From CALCEB01 sp035531475 (GTDB lineage: Bacteria; Acidobacteriota; Terriglobia; UBA7540): a stretch of DNA of 64,000 nt. The stretch spans positions 1-64,000 of the forward strand of contig DATKST010000015.1 of NCBI GenBank assembly GCA_035531475.1, read 5' to 3'. The first letter of the stretch is position 1. Each line of letters opens with the position of its first letter. The notes beneath the pieces were generated by a model, which was given only the letters and a program-made list of their open reading frames with translations, made no database searches and was not told where the DNA came from. Positions 44,535 through 53,770 of this stretch are shown piece by piece. Position numbers and translations under genes: made by a program.

Positions 44535-45452
44535 ATGCAGGACCACAACTCGGCTGAAATCCGGCGGCCACCTGCTCCCCGAACGCGTGAAGCTCCGGAA
44601 ATCATGCAGGCATTTGTGGCGCGCCACGTTCCTTTTTTTGTGTTGACCGGCGTTCTGATCGCGCAATTCCTGCTGCTTTCTTTTCAGATCACCCGGAATC
44701 ACAATATGAGGCTCATCGAGTTCTGGGCCGTCTCGGTTTTTGATCCGTTTGAGCGGTCCGTTTTGGGGATGACGGACGCGGCTTACGGAACGTTCGATCA
44801 TTTCCAGAGCCTCTGGTCCGTGCAGCAACAGAACAAACAACTCCAGACTGACCTTGCGGCGTCTCATGCGGAAATTCAGCAACTCTCCGAGCAGTCTTCG
44901 GAAAACGCCCGCTTGCGGGCGCTGCTGAATTTCAAACAGCAGGCCGCCTATGAAACCGTCCCGGCGGAAGTCATCGCCGCGAGCCCGGGGGCCAATTCAA
45001 GCGCGGTCTTCATTGATAAGGGGTCGGACGCGGGCCTCACCACCGATCTTCCCGTCATCACTCCGGAGGGCGTGGTGGGCAAAACCATCGCCGTGTTCTC
45101 TCACAGCTCGCAGGTGTTGCTGATCACGGACCCGGCGAGCGGCGTGGGCTCAATGCTCGAAGACAGCCGGCTTCAAGGAGTTCTCAAAGGCGGTGAGCGC
45201 AACCTGTGTACGCTTGATTTCATCATGAATGAGGAGAACGTATCTCCGGGAACCGCAATCCTCACTTCGGGGCTTGACCAGATTTATCCCAAGGGTCTTC
45301 GGCTGGGGCGGGTAGTGAGCGTGGGAAATGGCAATATCTATGAGAGGATTGACGTCCAGCCGGCTGCGGCCCTGAACCGCCTGGAAGACGTTCTGGTCAT
45401 CATGAAGTCAGCCGCGACGGTCCAGGCTGAAGGGCTGCCTGCCCATCCGTGA
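44535..45452 (+). CDS. mreC: Rod-shape-determining protein MreC
   Basis: Bitopic inner-membrane protein linking MreB to the elongasome, 305 residues. A cytoplasmic N-terminus precedes one membrane helix (FFVLTGVLIAQFLLLSFQI). A coiled coil follows (QQQNKQLQTDLAASHAEIQQ), then two beta-barrel domains (TVPAEVIAASPGANSSAVFI; LPVITPEGVVGKTIAVFSHS; GLDQIYPKGLRLGRVVSVG). The start could also be the Met before QAFVARHVPFF. mreD, pbp2 and rodA are not downstream; glgB follows instead, which is an unusual order. Confidence 0.92.
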   Translation: MQDHNSAEIRRPPAPRTREAPEIMQAFVARHVPFFVLTGVLIAQFLLLSFQITRNHNMRLIEFWAVSVFDPFERSVLGMTDAAYGTFDHFQSLWSVQQQNKQLQTDLAASHAEIQQLSEQSSENARLRALLNFKQQAAYETVPAEVIAASPGANSSAVFIDKGSDAGLTTDLPVITPEGVVGKTIAVFSHSSQVLLITDPASGVGSMLEDSRLQGVLKGGERNLCTLDFIMNEENVSPGTAILTSGLDQIYPKGLRLGRVVSVGNGNIYERIDVQPAAALNRLEDVLVIMKSAATVQAEGLPAHP

Positions 45453-45514
45453 AGAGTAGGCAGTAATTTTTTTGAGGCTGCGGGATTCGGGGCCAATCCA
45501 TTGGAGGATAGACG

Positions 45515-47446
45515 TTGCGTTACGACGTTTCGCTCTTAACCAATAACGACCTCCATCTTTTCGGTGAAGGCACGCACCACCGCCTTTACCAGAAGTTTGG
45601 GGCGCATCTGACCATTGCCGATGGCGTGCCTGGAGCTTACTTTGCGGTCTGGGCGCCCAACGCCGAGCGAGTTTGCGTGATGGGGGAATTCAATGATTGG
45701 GACAAGATGAACCACCCCTTGCAAATGCGTGGCGAATCCGGCGTTTGGGATGGTTTTGTTGAAGGTGTTCAACCCGGAACGAGGTACAAGTATCAGGTGT
45801 GTTCGCGCTTCAACGCTTACTCCATCGATAAGACGGACCCTTTGGGCTTCTGCTCAGAGGTTGCGCCCCTCACCGCCTCGAGGGTGTGGGACCTTGCTTA
45901 CCCATGGGGTGACGCCGATTGGATGAAGTCTCGTTCCTCGCGAAACAGCCACACCAGCCCGATTTCCATCTACGAAGTCCACCTGGGCTCCTGGATGCGC
46001 TCGCCGGACGCCCCCGATCAGCTACCTTCTTACCGCGATTTGGCTCCAAAGCTCGCCGAATACATTGGCAAAATGGGTTTCACCCACGCTGAATTTCTGC
46101 CCATCATGGAACACCCTTATTATCCTTCGTGGGGCTACCAGATCACCGGTTATTTTGCGCCCACCAGCCGTTATGGAACGCCGCAGGATTTCATGTATTT
46201 GGTGGACTACCTTCACCAGCATGGGATCGGGGTGATTCTGGACTGGGTTCCGTCGCACTTTCCAACCGACGGTCACGGTCTTGGCTATTTTGATGGCACT
46301 CACCTTTACGAACACGCGGACCCGCGCCAGGGATTCCATCCCGAGTGGAAGAGTTCCATTTTTAACTACGGGCGTAATGAGGTGCGGAGCTTCCTCTCCA
46401 GCAGCGCCCTGTTCTGGTTGGATCATTACCACGCCGACGGCCTGCGCGTGGATGGCGTGGCTTCGATGCTTTATCTCGATTATGCGCGCAACGAAGGTGA
46501 ATGGATTCCAAACGCCCATGGTGGCAAGGAAAATCTGGAAGCCATCGAATTCCTCCGCGGCCTGAACTCCGCGATTTATCAGAACTTTCCGGACGTTCAA
46601 ACCATTGCTGAGGAGTCCACCTCCTGGCCCATGGTTTCGCGTCCCACCTACCTGGGGGGCCTGGGATTCGGCATGAAATGGGATATGGGCTGGATGCATG
46701 ACACGCTGGTTTACTTTGCCAGGGACCCCGTTCACCGCAAGTTTCATCACGGCCAGCTTACCTTCCGCATGATTTACGCCTTCACGGAGAACTTCGTGCT
46801 GCCTCTCTCCCATGACGAAGTGGTGCATGGGAAGGCTTCGTTACTCGGCAAAATGCCGGGAGACGATTGGCAGAAGTTCGCCAACTTGCGGCTCCTTTTT
46901 GGTTATATGTATACCCAGCCGGGTAAGAAATTGCTCTTTATGGGTGGCGAGTTCGGCCAGTGGGCGGAGTGGAACTTCGGGCGGTGCCTGGACTGGCATT
47001 TGCTGGAGTTTCCTCCGCATCAAGGCTTGCAAAAATGGGTCGAGGACCTAAATCGCCTTTACCGCTCCGAACCCGCATTGCACGAGCTTGACTTTGAGCC
47101 GGAAGGTTTTGAGTGGATTGATTGTAATGACGCCATGGCCAGCACTCTCACCTACATCCGCAAGGCAAATTCGACGCCAGACATTTTCCTGGTGGTTTCG
47201 AACTTCACGCCAGTAACGCGCGAGAGTTACACCGCCGGCTGCCCGCGGGGCGGGTACTGGAAAGAAGTGTTGAACAGCGATTCTTCCATTTATGGCGGTA
47301 GCGGGCAAGGCAATGCCGGCGGCCTGGAGGCTGAACCCATCGCCATCCACGGCCGGCCCTTTTCGCTTCCGCTCACTCTGCCGCCCCTCGCTACGGTCAT
47401 TTTCAAAAACTCTTCAGGACCCACGGTCGCGCCGCCCGCCGCGTAG
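45515..47446 (+). CDS. glgB: 1,4-alpha-glucan branching enzyme (GH13)
   Basis: Introduces alpha-1,6 branches in glycogen, 643 residues. The start is TTG at 45515, supported by GGAGGA (45503-45508) at 6-nt spacing and the natural N-terminus RYDVSLLTNNDLHLFGEGTH. The CBM48 domain (AVWAPNAERVCVMGEFNDWD) precedes the GH13 barrel with VILDWVPSHFPTD, the nucleophile Asp in GLRVDGVASMLYLDY, the acid Glu in IAEESTSWP and LPLSHDEVVHGK. An all-beta C-terminal domain closes the protein. No other glycogen genes are adjacent. Confidence 0.95.
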   Translation: MRYDVSLLTNNDLHLFGEGTHHRLYQKFGAHLTIADGVPGAYFAVWAPNAERVCVMGEFNDWDKMNHPLQMRGESGVWDGFVEGVQPGTRYKYQVCSRFNAYSIDKTDPLGFCSEVAPLTASRVWDLAYPWGDADWMKSRSSRNSHTSPISIYEVHLGSWMRSPDAPDQLPSYRDLAPKLAEYIGKMGFTHAEFLPIMEHPYYPSWGYQITGYFAPTSRYGTPQDFMYLVDYLHQHGIGVILDWVPSHFPTDGHGLGYFDGTHLYEHADPRQGFHPEWKSSIFNYGRNEVRSFLSSSALFWLDHYHADGLRVDGVASMLYLDYARNEGEWIPNAHGGKENLEAIEFLRGLNSAIYQNFPDVQTIAEESTSWPMVSRPTYLGGLGFGMKWDMGWMHDTLVYFARDPVHRKFHHGQLTFRMIYAFTENFVLPLSHDEVVHGKASLLGKMPGDDWQKFANLRLLFGYMYTQPGKKLLFMGGEFGQWAEWNFGRCLDWHLLEFPPHQGLQKWVEDLNRLYRSEPALHELDFEPEGFEWIDCNDAMASTLTYIRKANSTPDIFLVVSNFTPVTRESYTAGCPRGGYWKEVLNSDSSIYGGSGQGNAGGLEAEPIAIHGRPFSLPLTLPPLATVIFKNSSGPTVAPPAA

Positions 47447-47476
47447 CCTCAATGCAGTTCGACATGCCGGATCGCG

Positions 47477-47575
47477 GCGATGTTTGCCGCTGACCGCCGT
47501 CGTGCCCGTCAATCCGTCGGACACCGTCCCCACGGAAACTCGCGCTCGCCTTGCCACTTCCTTCACGGCCACCAT
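47477..47575 (-). pseudogene. LacI-family regulator N-terminal remnant
   Basis: A 33-codon fragment, MVAVKEVARRARVSVGTVSD continuing GLTGTTAVSGKHR. It matches the LacI helix-turn-helix and hinge start (VKDVARRAGVSVGTVSRVLNG). The expected Arg-Val-Leu after TVS is altered and no sugar-binding domain follows: the frame runs into glgB's 3' end within 20 codons. Treated as a decayed or horizontally lost regulator. Confidence 0.6.
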
Positions 47576-47843
47576 GACCGGGATCCCATTCCGGTAAGAT
47601 TGACCCGTCCGGTCGAGATTTGATTCCACGGCGTTCTTAGCCTCAAGCCGGGTTCACACATTATAGTTGTCGAGGCAAATGTTGCGGTTGGAAGTATAAA
47701 CCCAGATGCCATACCCTCCCATTGAGTTCGCTTTGCCGCGACGCGCCTCGGCAATCCTAATCCAAGGGGTTTGACACCCTGGGGATCGGCCACCCATTCT
47801 GCCTATCGTAATTATACCTACGATAAATTTTTTAATTGGGTGC
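47576..47843. other. Gene-free stretch upstream of the groE promoter
   Basis: No convincing coding sequence. The minus strand encodes GYGIWVYTSNRNICLDNYNV ending at 47654, which loosely resembles the end of a beta-helix protein, but nothing larger supports it. The final 50 bp before the promoter are AT-rich (ACGATAAATTTTTTAATTGG). Confidence 0.4.
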
Positions 47844-47873
47844 TTGACAAGCCGAGGCTGCTGCATGTATATT
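47844..47873 (+). promoter_or_regulatory. Sigma70-type promoter for groESL
   Basis: TTGACA (47844-47849) and TATATT (47868-47873) with an 18-bp spacer. The -10 runs directly into the CIRCE operator, so HrcA bound there would block RNA polymerase. The groES ATG is 188 bp downstream, leaving a long leader. Confidence 0.8.
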
Positions 47874-47898
47874 AGCACTCTCGGCGGTAGAGTGCTAA
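47872..47898 (+). promoter_or_regulatory. CIRCE operator (HrcA binding site)
   Basis: A perfect 9-bp inverted repeat with 9-bp spacer: TTAGCACTC (47872-47880), TCGGCGGTA, GAGTGCTAA (47890-47898). This is the canonical CIRCE sequence. It lies at the start of the groES transcript, where it also forms an mRNA hairpin. The cognate repressor HrcA is encoded at 13940-14986. Confidence 0.97.
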
Positions 47899-48061
47899 CG
47901 CTCGTCCTCCGGGGCAAGGTACTTGGACTACCAATTCAAATCGAAGGTATGATTCTGTTGTCACTCAATCGTTTCGAGCCCGAAAGGCTGGGTTTCGGTC
48001 CGAGATCGAGACGAGGGTGCGGCGGCACGGATAAACTTAAGTTAGGAAAGGAGATAGCACT

Positions 48062-48382
48062 ATGAACGTTAGACCGCTTCATGACCGGATACTTATTAAA
48101 CGAATCGAAGAACAGGAAAGCGTACGGGGTGGTATTATCATTCCAGATACTGCCAAGGAAAAGCCCCAGGAGGGCGAAGTTGTTGCGGTTGGAAACGGGA
48201 AAAAGACGGACGAAGGCAAGACCATACCGTTGGATGTGAAGGCAGGTGACCGGATTCTGTTTGGGAAGTATTCCGGCACTGAAATCAAGATCGAGGGTGA
48301 TGAGTACCTGATTCTTCGTGAGGACGAAGTGCTCTGCGTGTTTGACTCCGCGAAGCATTCCGCCGCCGGCGGGAAGAAATAG
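48062..48382 (+). CDS. groES: Co-chaperonin GroES
   Basis: Heptameric lid of the GroEL folding chamber, 106 residues. It has the typical N-terminus (NVRPLHDRILIKRIEEQESV), the mobile loop RGGIIIPDTAKEKPQEG, and GDRILFGKYSGTEIKIEGDE with C-terminal LILREDEVLCVF. AAGGAGATAG precedes the ATG. The C-terminal tail (HSAAGGKK) is slightly longer than in E. coli. First gene of groES-groEL under CIRCE control, 111 bp before groEL. Confidence 0.97.
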   Translation: MNVRPLHDRILIKRIEEQESVRGGIIIPDTAKEKPQEGEVVAVGNGKKTDEGKTIPLDVKAGDRILFGKYSGTEIKIEGDEYLILREDEVLCVFDSAKHSAAGGKK

Positions 48383-48493
48383 GTGCCACTCTGTGCCAGC
48401 CGCGTGAGCGCCTGGCAATGGAGCGAACCTCAACCCAATCCACCGACCTCTCGCTTTGGCGGGCAGGCGAAATGAAATTTGGAGGAACTTAAG

Positions 48494-50185
<1,692 letters not shown>

Positions 50186-50216
50186 GACAGAGGGCAGAAA
50201 GCAGTGGGCAGTATCG

Positions 50217-50245
50217 AAGGGCGGGATGCAAATCCCGCCCTTTTT
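50217..50245 (+). terminator. Rho-independent terminator of groESL
   Basis: GGGCGGGAT (50219-50227) pairs perfectly with ATCCCGCCC (50232-50240) around a 4-nt loop, followed by TTTTTG. It starts 31 bp after the groEL stop. Confidence 0.85.
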
Positions 50246-50802
50246 GTTTGGGCAAGGCTTGCGTGATGCGAAAAACGACATCACGCTCTCAAGCCTGCCA
50301 CGGGCGGCCTCCCCCCCGCCGGACACCAACCCTCGAACCGTTTTACCCCGAAACCGGCGCCACGGCGAACTTTTTCGCCGCTGCCTTGCTCCCCCCGCAA
50401 GGCAGCGGCCCAGCTCACAAACCCAAATCAAAGGCACCAGCAACAGCAAAACCAAGAGCAAAAACCAAGATACAAGCCACGACGAGCGCCCTTCCTCGTC
50501 GTGGGCCTTTCAAATGGTTATATTATTTCCACCAAGTCTCGCGTCCAGCGAGGAAGACCTGGCGACCGCATCCTCTTCGTTACGGCGGAATGTTCAGCGG
50601 GTGCTTCCACCCATCACGGCGGCCGGGCCTGACCCCAAGGAAAGCGTAGACTTCACGCTCTTCGAAGTCTGCGGCCTTTCTCCCGCCCGCCTTCGGGCCG
50701 CCGAAGCGCAGAGGTTCGCCGCCGGTGGACATCGCGCTCACTTGGGTCCGATCCTGGCGGTCACCACCGGGGGGCGCGAGACATTGGCGCGCTTCGAGGC
50801 GT
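50246..50802. other. Gene-free region with hairpins and a family 6 repeat
   Basis: No family-like coding sequence is seen. A small hairpin CCACGACGAG/CTCGTCGTGG spans about 50477-50506. From 50645 a family 6 repeat appears: TAGACTTCACGCTCTTCGAA followed by GTCTGCGGCC, also found inverted at about 52893-52945. A GGGCCG/CGGCC-rich stretch follows up to 50735. Confidence 0.5.
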
Positions 50803-51639
50803 TTAATGGGGCGAGAGATGATGCCCGAAAAACCCATTGAGACCTTTACCCGGCTTTGATCCCCAGGTCCAATAAAGTCCGAGATAGGCGTAGTTCTCAG
50901 TTTGACCGAAGGCGGTGTGACCGTAAGCGAAGAGCAACTGGAAACCCGGATTTCGGAAATAGTAATAGCCGCCGACGTCCACCATCGTTGCGGCCCTGGT
51001 TTGCGGCGTCGCAGTGCCTTCCGATCCGTGTGAAAAGACCTCGGTCCCCAGCGTCCACTTCTTGCCGATATCGCGCTGCACCAGCCAGCCTTCGTAAGAG
51101 AAGTTGCGGTATTGGAACTGGTGGATAATCTCGTACCCCGCTCCTCCATAGGTTGTCCAATGTCCCCAGTCTTTTTGGACCCAAATCGGCAGTTTGTACC
51201 AGACCCTTCCCACCCCGAGCCCTCGAGCGTAACGACCCGTGGGTAGCTCCAGCATGGCGAAAGTTCCGATCATGGGCAGATATTTGGTCTCCTGGACGAA
51301 CCGGTATTTCGCTCCCAGCTCCGTGTCGGTGAGACCGTAGGCGCTGGGGCCCGTTCCGGCGGGGAAGTAGGCCGGGTTGTTCGAGGGCATGATGGCTCCG
51401 AAAGGCAAAATGGCATGAAGCTGAAGATTTGGAGCCGCTCCCCAGTTAAATTCCACCGCCGGGCCCAGCGGATCTGTCTCGACGGGTGTGCCGTCGGAGC
51501 CGCCAAATATGTAGAATTCATAATGCCGGAAGTCTACAGGCTGCGGATCGTCCGTCTGGAAAGGCGGTCCGGCCAACAAAAATTGCGGCGCGGAACCAAG
51601 AAGGCCGGCCAGGACGCAGAACAGGAAGACTCGTTTCAT
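50803..51639 (-). CDS. Exported outer-membrane beta-barrel protein (phenol-degradation MetA-pathway-like family)
   Basis: A 278-residue protein from the ATG at 51639. A signal peptide (FLFCVLAGLLGSAPQFLLAG) precedes PPFQTDDPQPVDFRHYEFYI. Alternating short strands such as NLQLHAILPFG, ELGAKYRFVQE, WVQKDWGHWTTYGGAGYEI and NFSYEGWLVQRDIG, with aromatic girdles, suggest a beta-barrel. The GPPFQTDDP and ELGAKYRF segments recall the pfam13557-type transporter family. No substrate can be named and it stands alone. Confidence 0.7.
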   Translation of the reverse strand: MKRVFLFCVLAGLLGSAPQFLLAGPPFQTDDPQPVDFRHYEFYIFGGSDGTPVETDPLGPAVEFNWGAAPNLQLHAILPFGAIMPSNNPAYFPAGTGPSAYGLTDTELGAKYRFVQETKYLPMIGTFAMLELPTGRYARGLGVGRVWYKLPIWVQKDWGHWTTYGGAGYEIIHQFQYRNFSYEGWLVQRDIGKKWTLGTEVFSHGSEGTATPQTRAATMVDVGGYYYFRNPGFQLLFAYGHTAFGQTENYAYLGLYWTWGSKPGKGLNGFFGHHLSPH

Positions 51640-52060
51640 GATTTTTCTTTGAAGGCCTCTCAAAACGATTTTCGTCGGAGTGCGTAGCCACGGTCAATCG
51701 GTTTTTGATTGACCGCGGGCCTCACTTGCGCCAAAAGGCTCACGGACAGCAAGGCGCTGTCCGGGGCGATCCGCTTGAGAGTGCGGATGCGGCATCTTCA
51801 CTGCCTCGGATTTGCCTGTTCCGGCGAAGAAACCTGACCTTCATCAAGGCGCGCTGCCGACGGCCGTGGCGGAAAAAGAGCATTGTATCGAAAGTATACG
51901 CCGTATACAGGAGGGACAGCGGGTCGTGGCTGGATTCCCGCTTGCCGCTTTTGCGAGAATGGGGAGTCAACCGCCACGGTGACGTTTAGGCAAAAAACCG
52001 CATCTATATTAGTTTACCCGGTAGAAACAATGAGGGGAAAACTCACCACCCGGAGAATCG
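51640..52060. other. Gene-free region with a GTATAC palindrome
   Basis: GTATAC-GCC-GTATAC (51894-51908) is a perfect inverted repeat, preceded by TTGTATCGAAA. It lies about 155 bp upstream of the exported protein gene at 52061 and looks like an operator. A degenerate ATTCCCGC/GCGAGAAT hairpin follows at 51941-51962. Confidence 0.45.
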
Positions 52061-52834
52061 ATGCCCAGAGAAAGTTTTGGAGCCGCTCACGCCGGTGGCC
52101 TTGCTGCCGTCATGCTGTTTGCTTTGATGACGCCTTGCGGCTTGGTTGGTCAGCAACCGGCTCCGCCACCGTCAGCACAGCCCGCTGCGCCATCTGCCAC
52201 CAGCCCCAATAAGCAGACCAAAAAGCAGAAAAAAGAGAAGAAGCCGGCCTTCCAATACAACAAAGAACGTGTCCTCTGGGTGGCGCCGAATTATCTGACA
52301 GTAGACAATTCCCAGGCGCCTTTTGTTCCCATGACCTCCCGGCAAAAATTCTTCCTGGCGTCCCGGGTCTCCTTTGATCCTTTCGCTTTTCCGGAAGCGG
52401 CCATCCTGGCCGTGACCAACAGCAAAAATACCCGTCAATGGGGAAACAGCGCCGGCGGCCTGGCTGAGCGCTACACCGCAGCCTTCGCCGATGAAACCAT
52501 CAGCACCTTCATGAAGAAAGCCGTCATGCCCAGCGTTCTGCGCCAGGACCCGCGCTATTTCAGGCTGGGCAAGGGAAATATATTCAAGCGAACCGGCTAC
52601 GCCTTCAGCCGCGTTTTGGTCGCGAAAAACGATGCCGGAAATTGGACGTTTAATTCCTCCAACCTCATCGGCACGGCGATGGGCGCCACCATCTCCGACC
52701 TCTATTATCCTGCCCCGGATCGCACCTTCGGGAATACGCTAAACCGCTGGGGCATGCAACTCGCCGTCAACGCCCTCGACAACTGGATGAGGGAATACTG
52801 GCCAGACATCCGCCAGCGGGTGTTTCACAAGTGA
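52061..52834 (+). CDS. Exported conserved hypothetical protein (Acidobacteriota type)
   Basis: A 257-residue protein. The signal peptide (GGLAAVMLFALMTPCGLVGQ) is followed by a Pro/Ala/Gln-rich and then Lys-rich linker (KQTKKQKKEKK). The globular part begins VLWVAPNYLTVDN, with LTSRQKFFLASRVSFDPFAF-like sequence, QDPRYFRLGKGNIFKRTGYA and a C-terminal WGMQLAVNALDNWMREYWPD. I recall similar hypothetical proteins in acidobacterial genomes but know no function. Short hydrophobic stretches (LAVTNSK, NLIGTAMGATISDLYYPA) leave peripheral membrane attachment possible. Confidence 0.72.
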   Translation: MPRESFGAAHAGGLAAVMLFALMTPCGLVGQQPAPPPSAQPAAPSATSPNKQTKKQKKEKKPAFQYNKERVLWVAPNYLTVDNSQAPFVPMTSRQKFFLASRVSFDPFAFPEAAILAVTNSKNTRQWGNSAGGLAERYTAAFADETISTFMKKAVMPSVLRQDPRYFRLGKGNIFKRTGYAFSRVLVAKNDAGNWTFNSSNLIGTAMGATISDLYYPAPDRTFGNTLNRWGMQLAVNALDNWMREYWPDIRQRVFHK

Positions 52835-52884
52835 GCTTTGCCGACCGCCAGGTGCGCCAACATTGGTTTTCAAGGCGGCGCCCT

Positions 52885-52945
52885 GAAGTCGGGCAGAAGA
52901 AAAGCCGCAGACTTCGAAGAGCGTGAAGTCTGCGCTACCGGCTCC
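52885..52945. repeat. Family 6 hairpin repeat
   Basis: GCCGCAGACTTCGAAGAGCG followed by TGAAGTCTGCGCTACC: a perfect GCAGACTTC/GAAGTCTGC hairpin just past the stop of the hypothetical gene and ahead of the convergent YqgE gene. The same unit occurs inverted at about 50645, and a diverged one (GCAGAGTTTG/CAAACTCTGC) at 53700-53727. It may serve as a terminator. Confidence 0.65.
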
Positions 52946-52965
52946 GGCACTGGGGAAAGCGCGGC

Positions 52966-53646
52966 TTACCAAAAATCGCCGATTGGCGCATACATAAAAA
53001 TCAATGTATGTGCCACCCGCGGAGCAAAACCGAAAGGAAATCCGTACTCAATCAAAGTCCCCGGACGCGCGCGGCTGAGCAGAGTCCGCCAGAGGCTCTG
53101 GGGATTCCGTGTGAAAATCAGATTGCTGTCGGCACGTATGGGGTACCAGGCACCGCCACGCAATTCGTCCTGAAGTTGCTCCGGCGACCACTGAGCGCGC
53201 CCCAGAAACAACTGTAGTTCTTGCCCGTTCCGAGAATTTTTGAGAACCCTTTCCATCAGACTCGAATCCACACTCATACAAATATCACCAAAGAGCCGGG
53301 TCGCCAACTTTGGAACCCGGGGCGAGCGGAATAGGATGATGGGCACGTGAATGCCAACTGGACCGCCGAAGTACGCCTTCTTGCTTTTGGCTTTAAGCCC
53401 GGGAATCTGAGGAAATATTTGGAGCAGCGGAATACGAGTGGGTTTGTTAACGATAATGCCCACCACCAAAGGCAACCTGGTGGCGGGCAGCATCAATACA
53501 ACCGACTGCCGGAAGTAGGGATTGCGCAACTCCGGACGTGCAACCAAGTAGAACGGTTTTTCCTCCGGTTTCTGTGCTTCCTCCGTCGGCTTGCCAGCAA
53601 GCCACGACGCAGCACAAAAGATAAAAATGGCCGCCGCCGTTCTCAT
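52966..53646 (-). CDS. YqgE/AlgH-family protein with N-terminal signal or anchor
   Basis: A 226-residue protein from the ATG at 53646 (GAGGGG upstream). It begins MRTAAAIFIFCAASWLAG, an apparent signal peptide or anchor, then the UPF0301 domain: FYLVARPELRNPYFRQSVVL, LVVGIIVNKPTRIPL, AYFGGPVGIH, LQLFLGRAQWSPEQLQDELR and GGAWYPIRAD. YqgE proteins are usually about 185 residues and cytoplasmic, so export is unusual. Function is not established; AlgH was first linked to alginate control. The frame is open upstream to 53934, but that is repeat DNA and the methyltransferase 3' end. Confidence 0.85.
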   Translation of the reverse strand: MRTAAAIFIFCAASWLAGKPTEEAQKPEEKPFYLVARPELRNPYFRQSVVLMLPATRLPLVVGIIVNKPTRIPLLQIFPQIPGLKAKSKKAYFGGPVGIHVPIILFRSPRVPKLATRLFGDICMSVDSSLMERVLKNSRNGQELQLFLGRAQWSPEQLQDELRGGAWYPIRADSNLIFTRNPQSLWRTLLSRARPGTLIEYGFPFGFAPRVAHTLIFMYAPIGDFW

Positions 53647-53770
53647 CCAGTTTCCCCTCGGTTTTCTATCCAGGCTTGCTCGACAAGCAGAACTGGTAGC
53701 GCAGAGTTTGCGCGTTTCAAACTCTGCGGTTCTTGGGCGGAGAAGCCGCGGACCTTCAAAGCAGGTCTGC

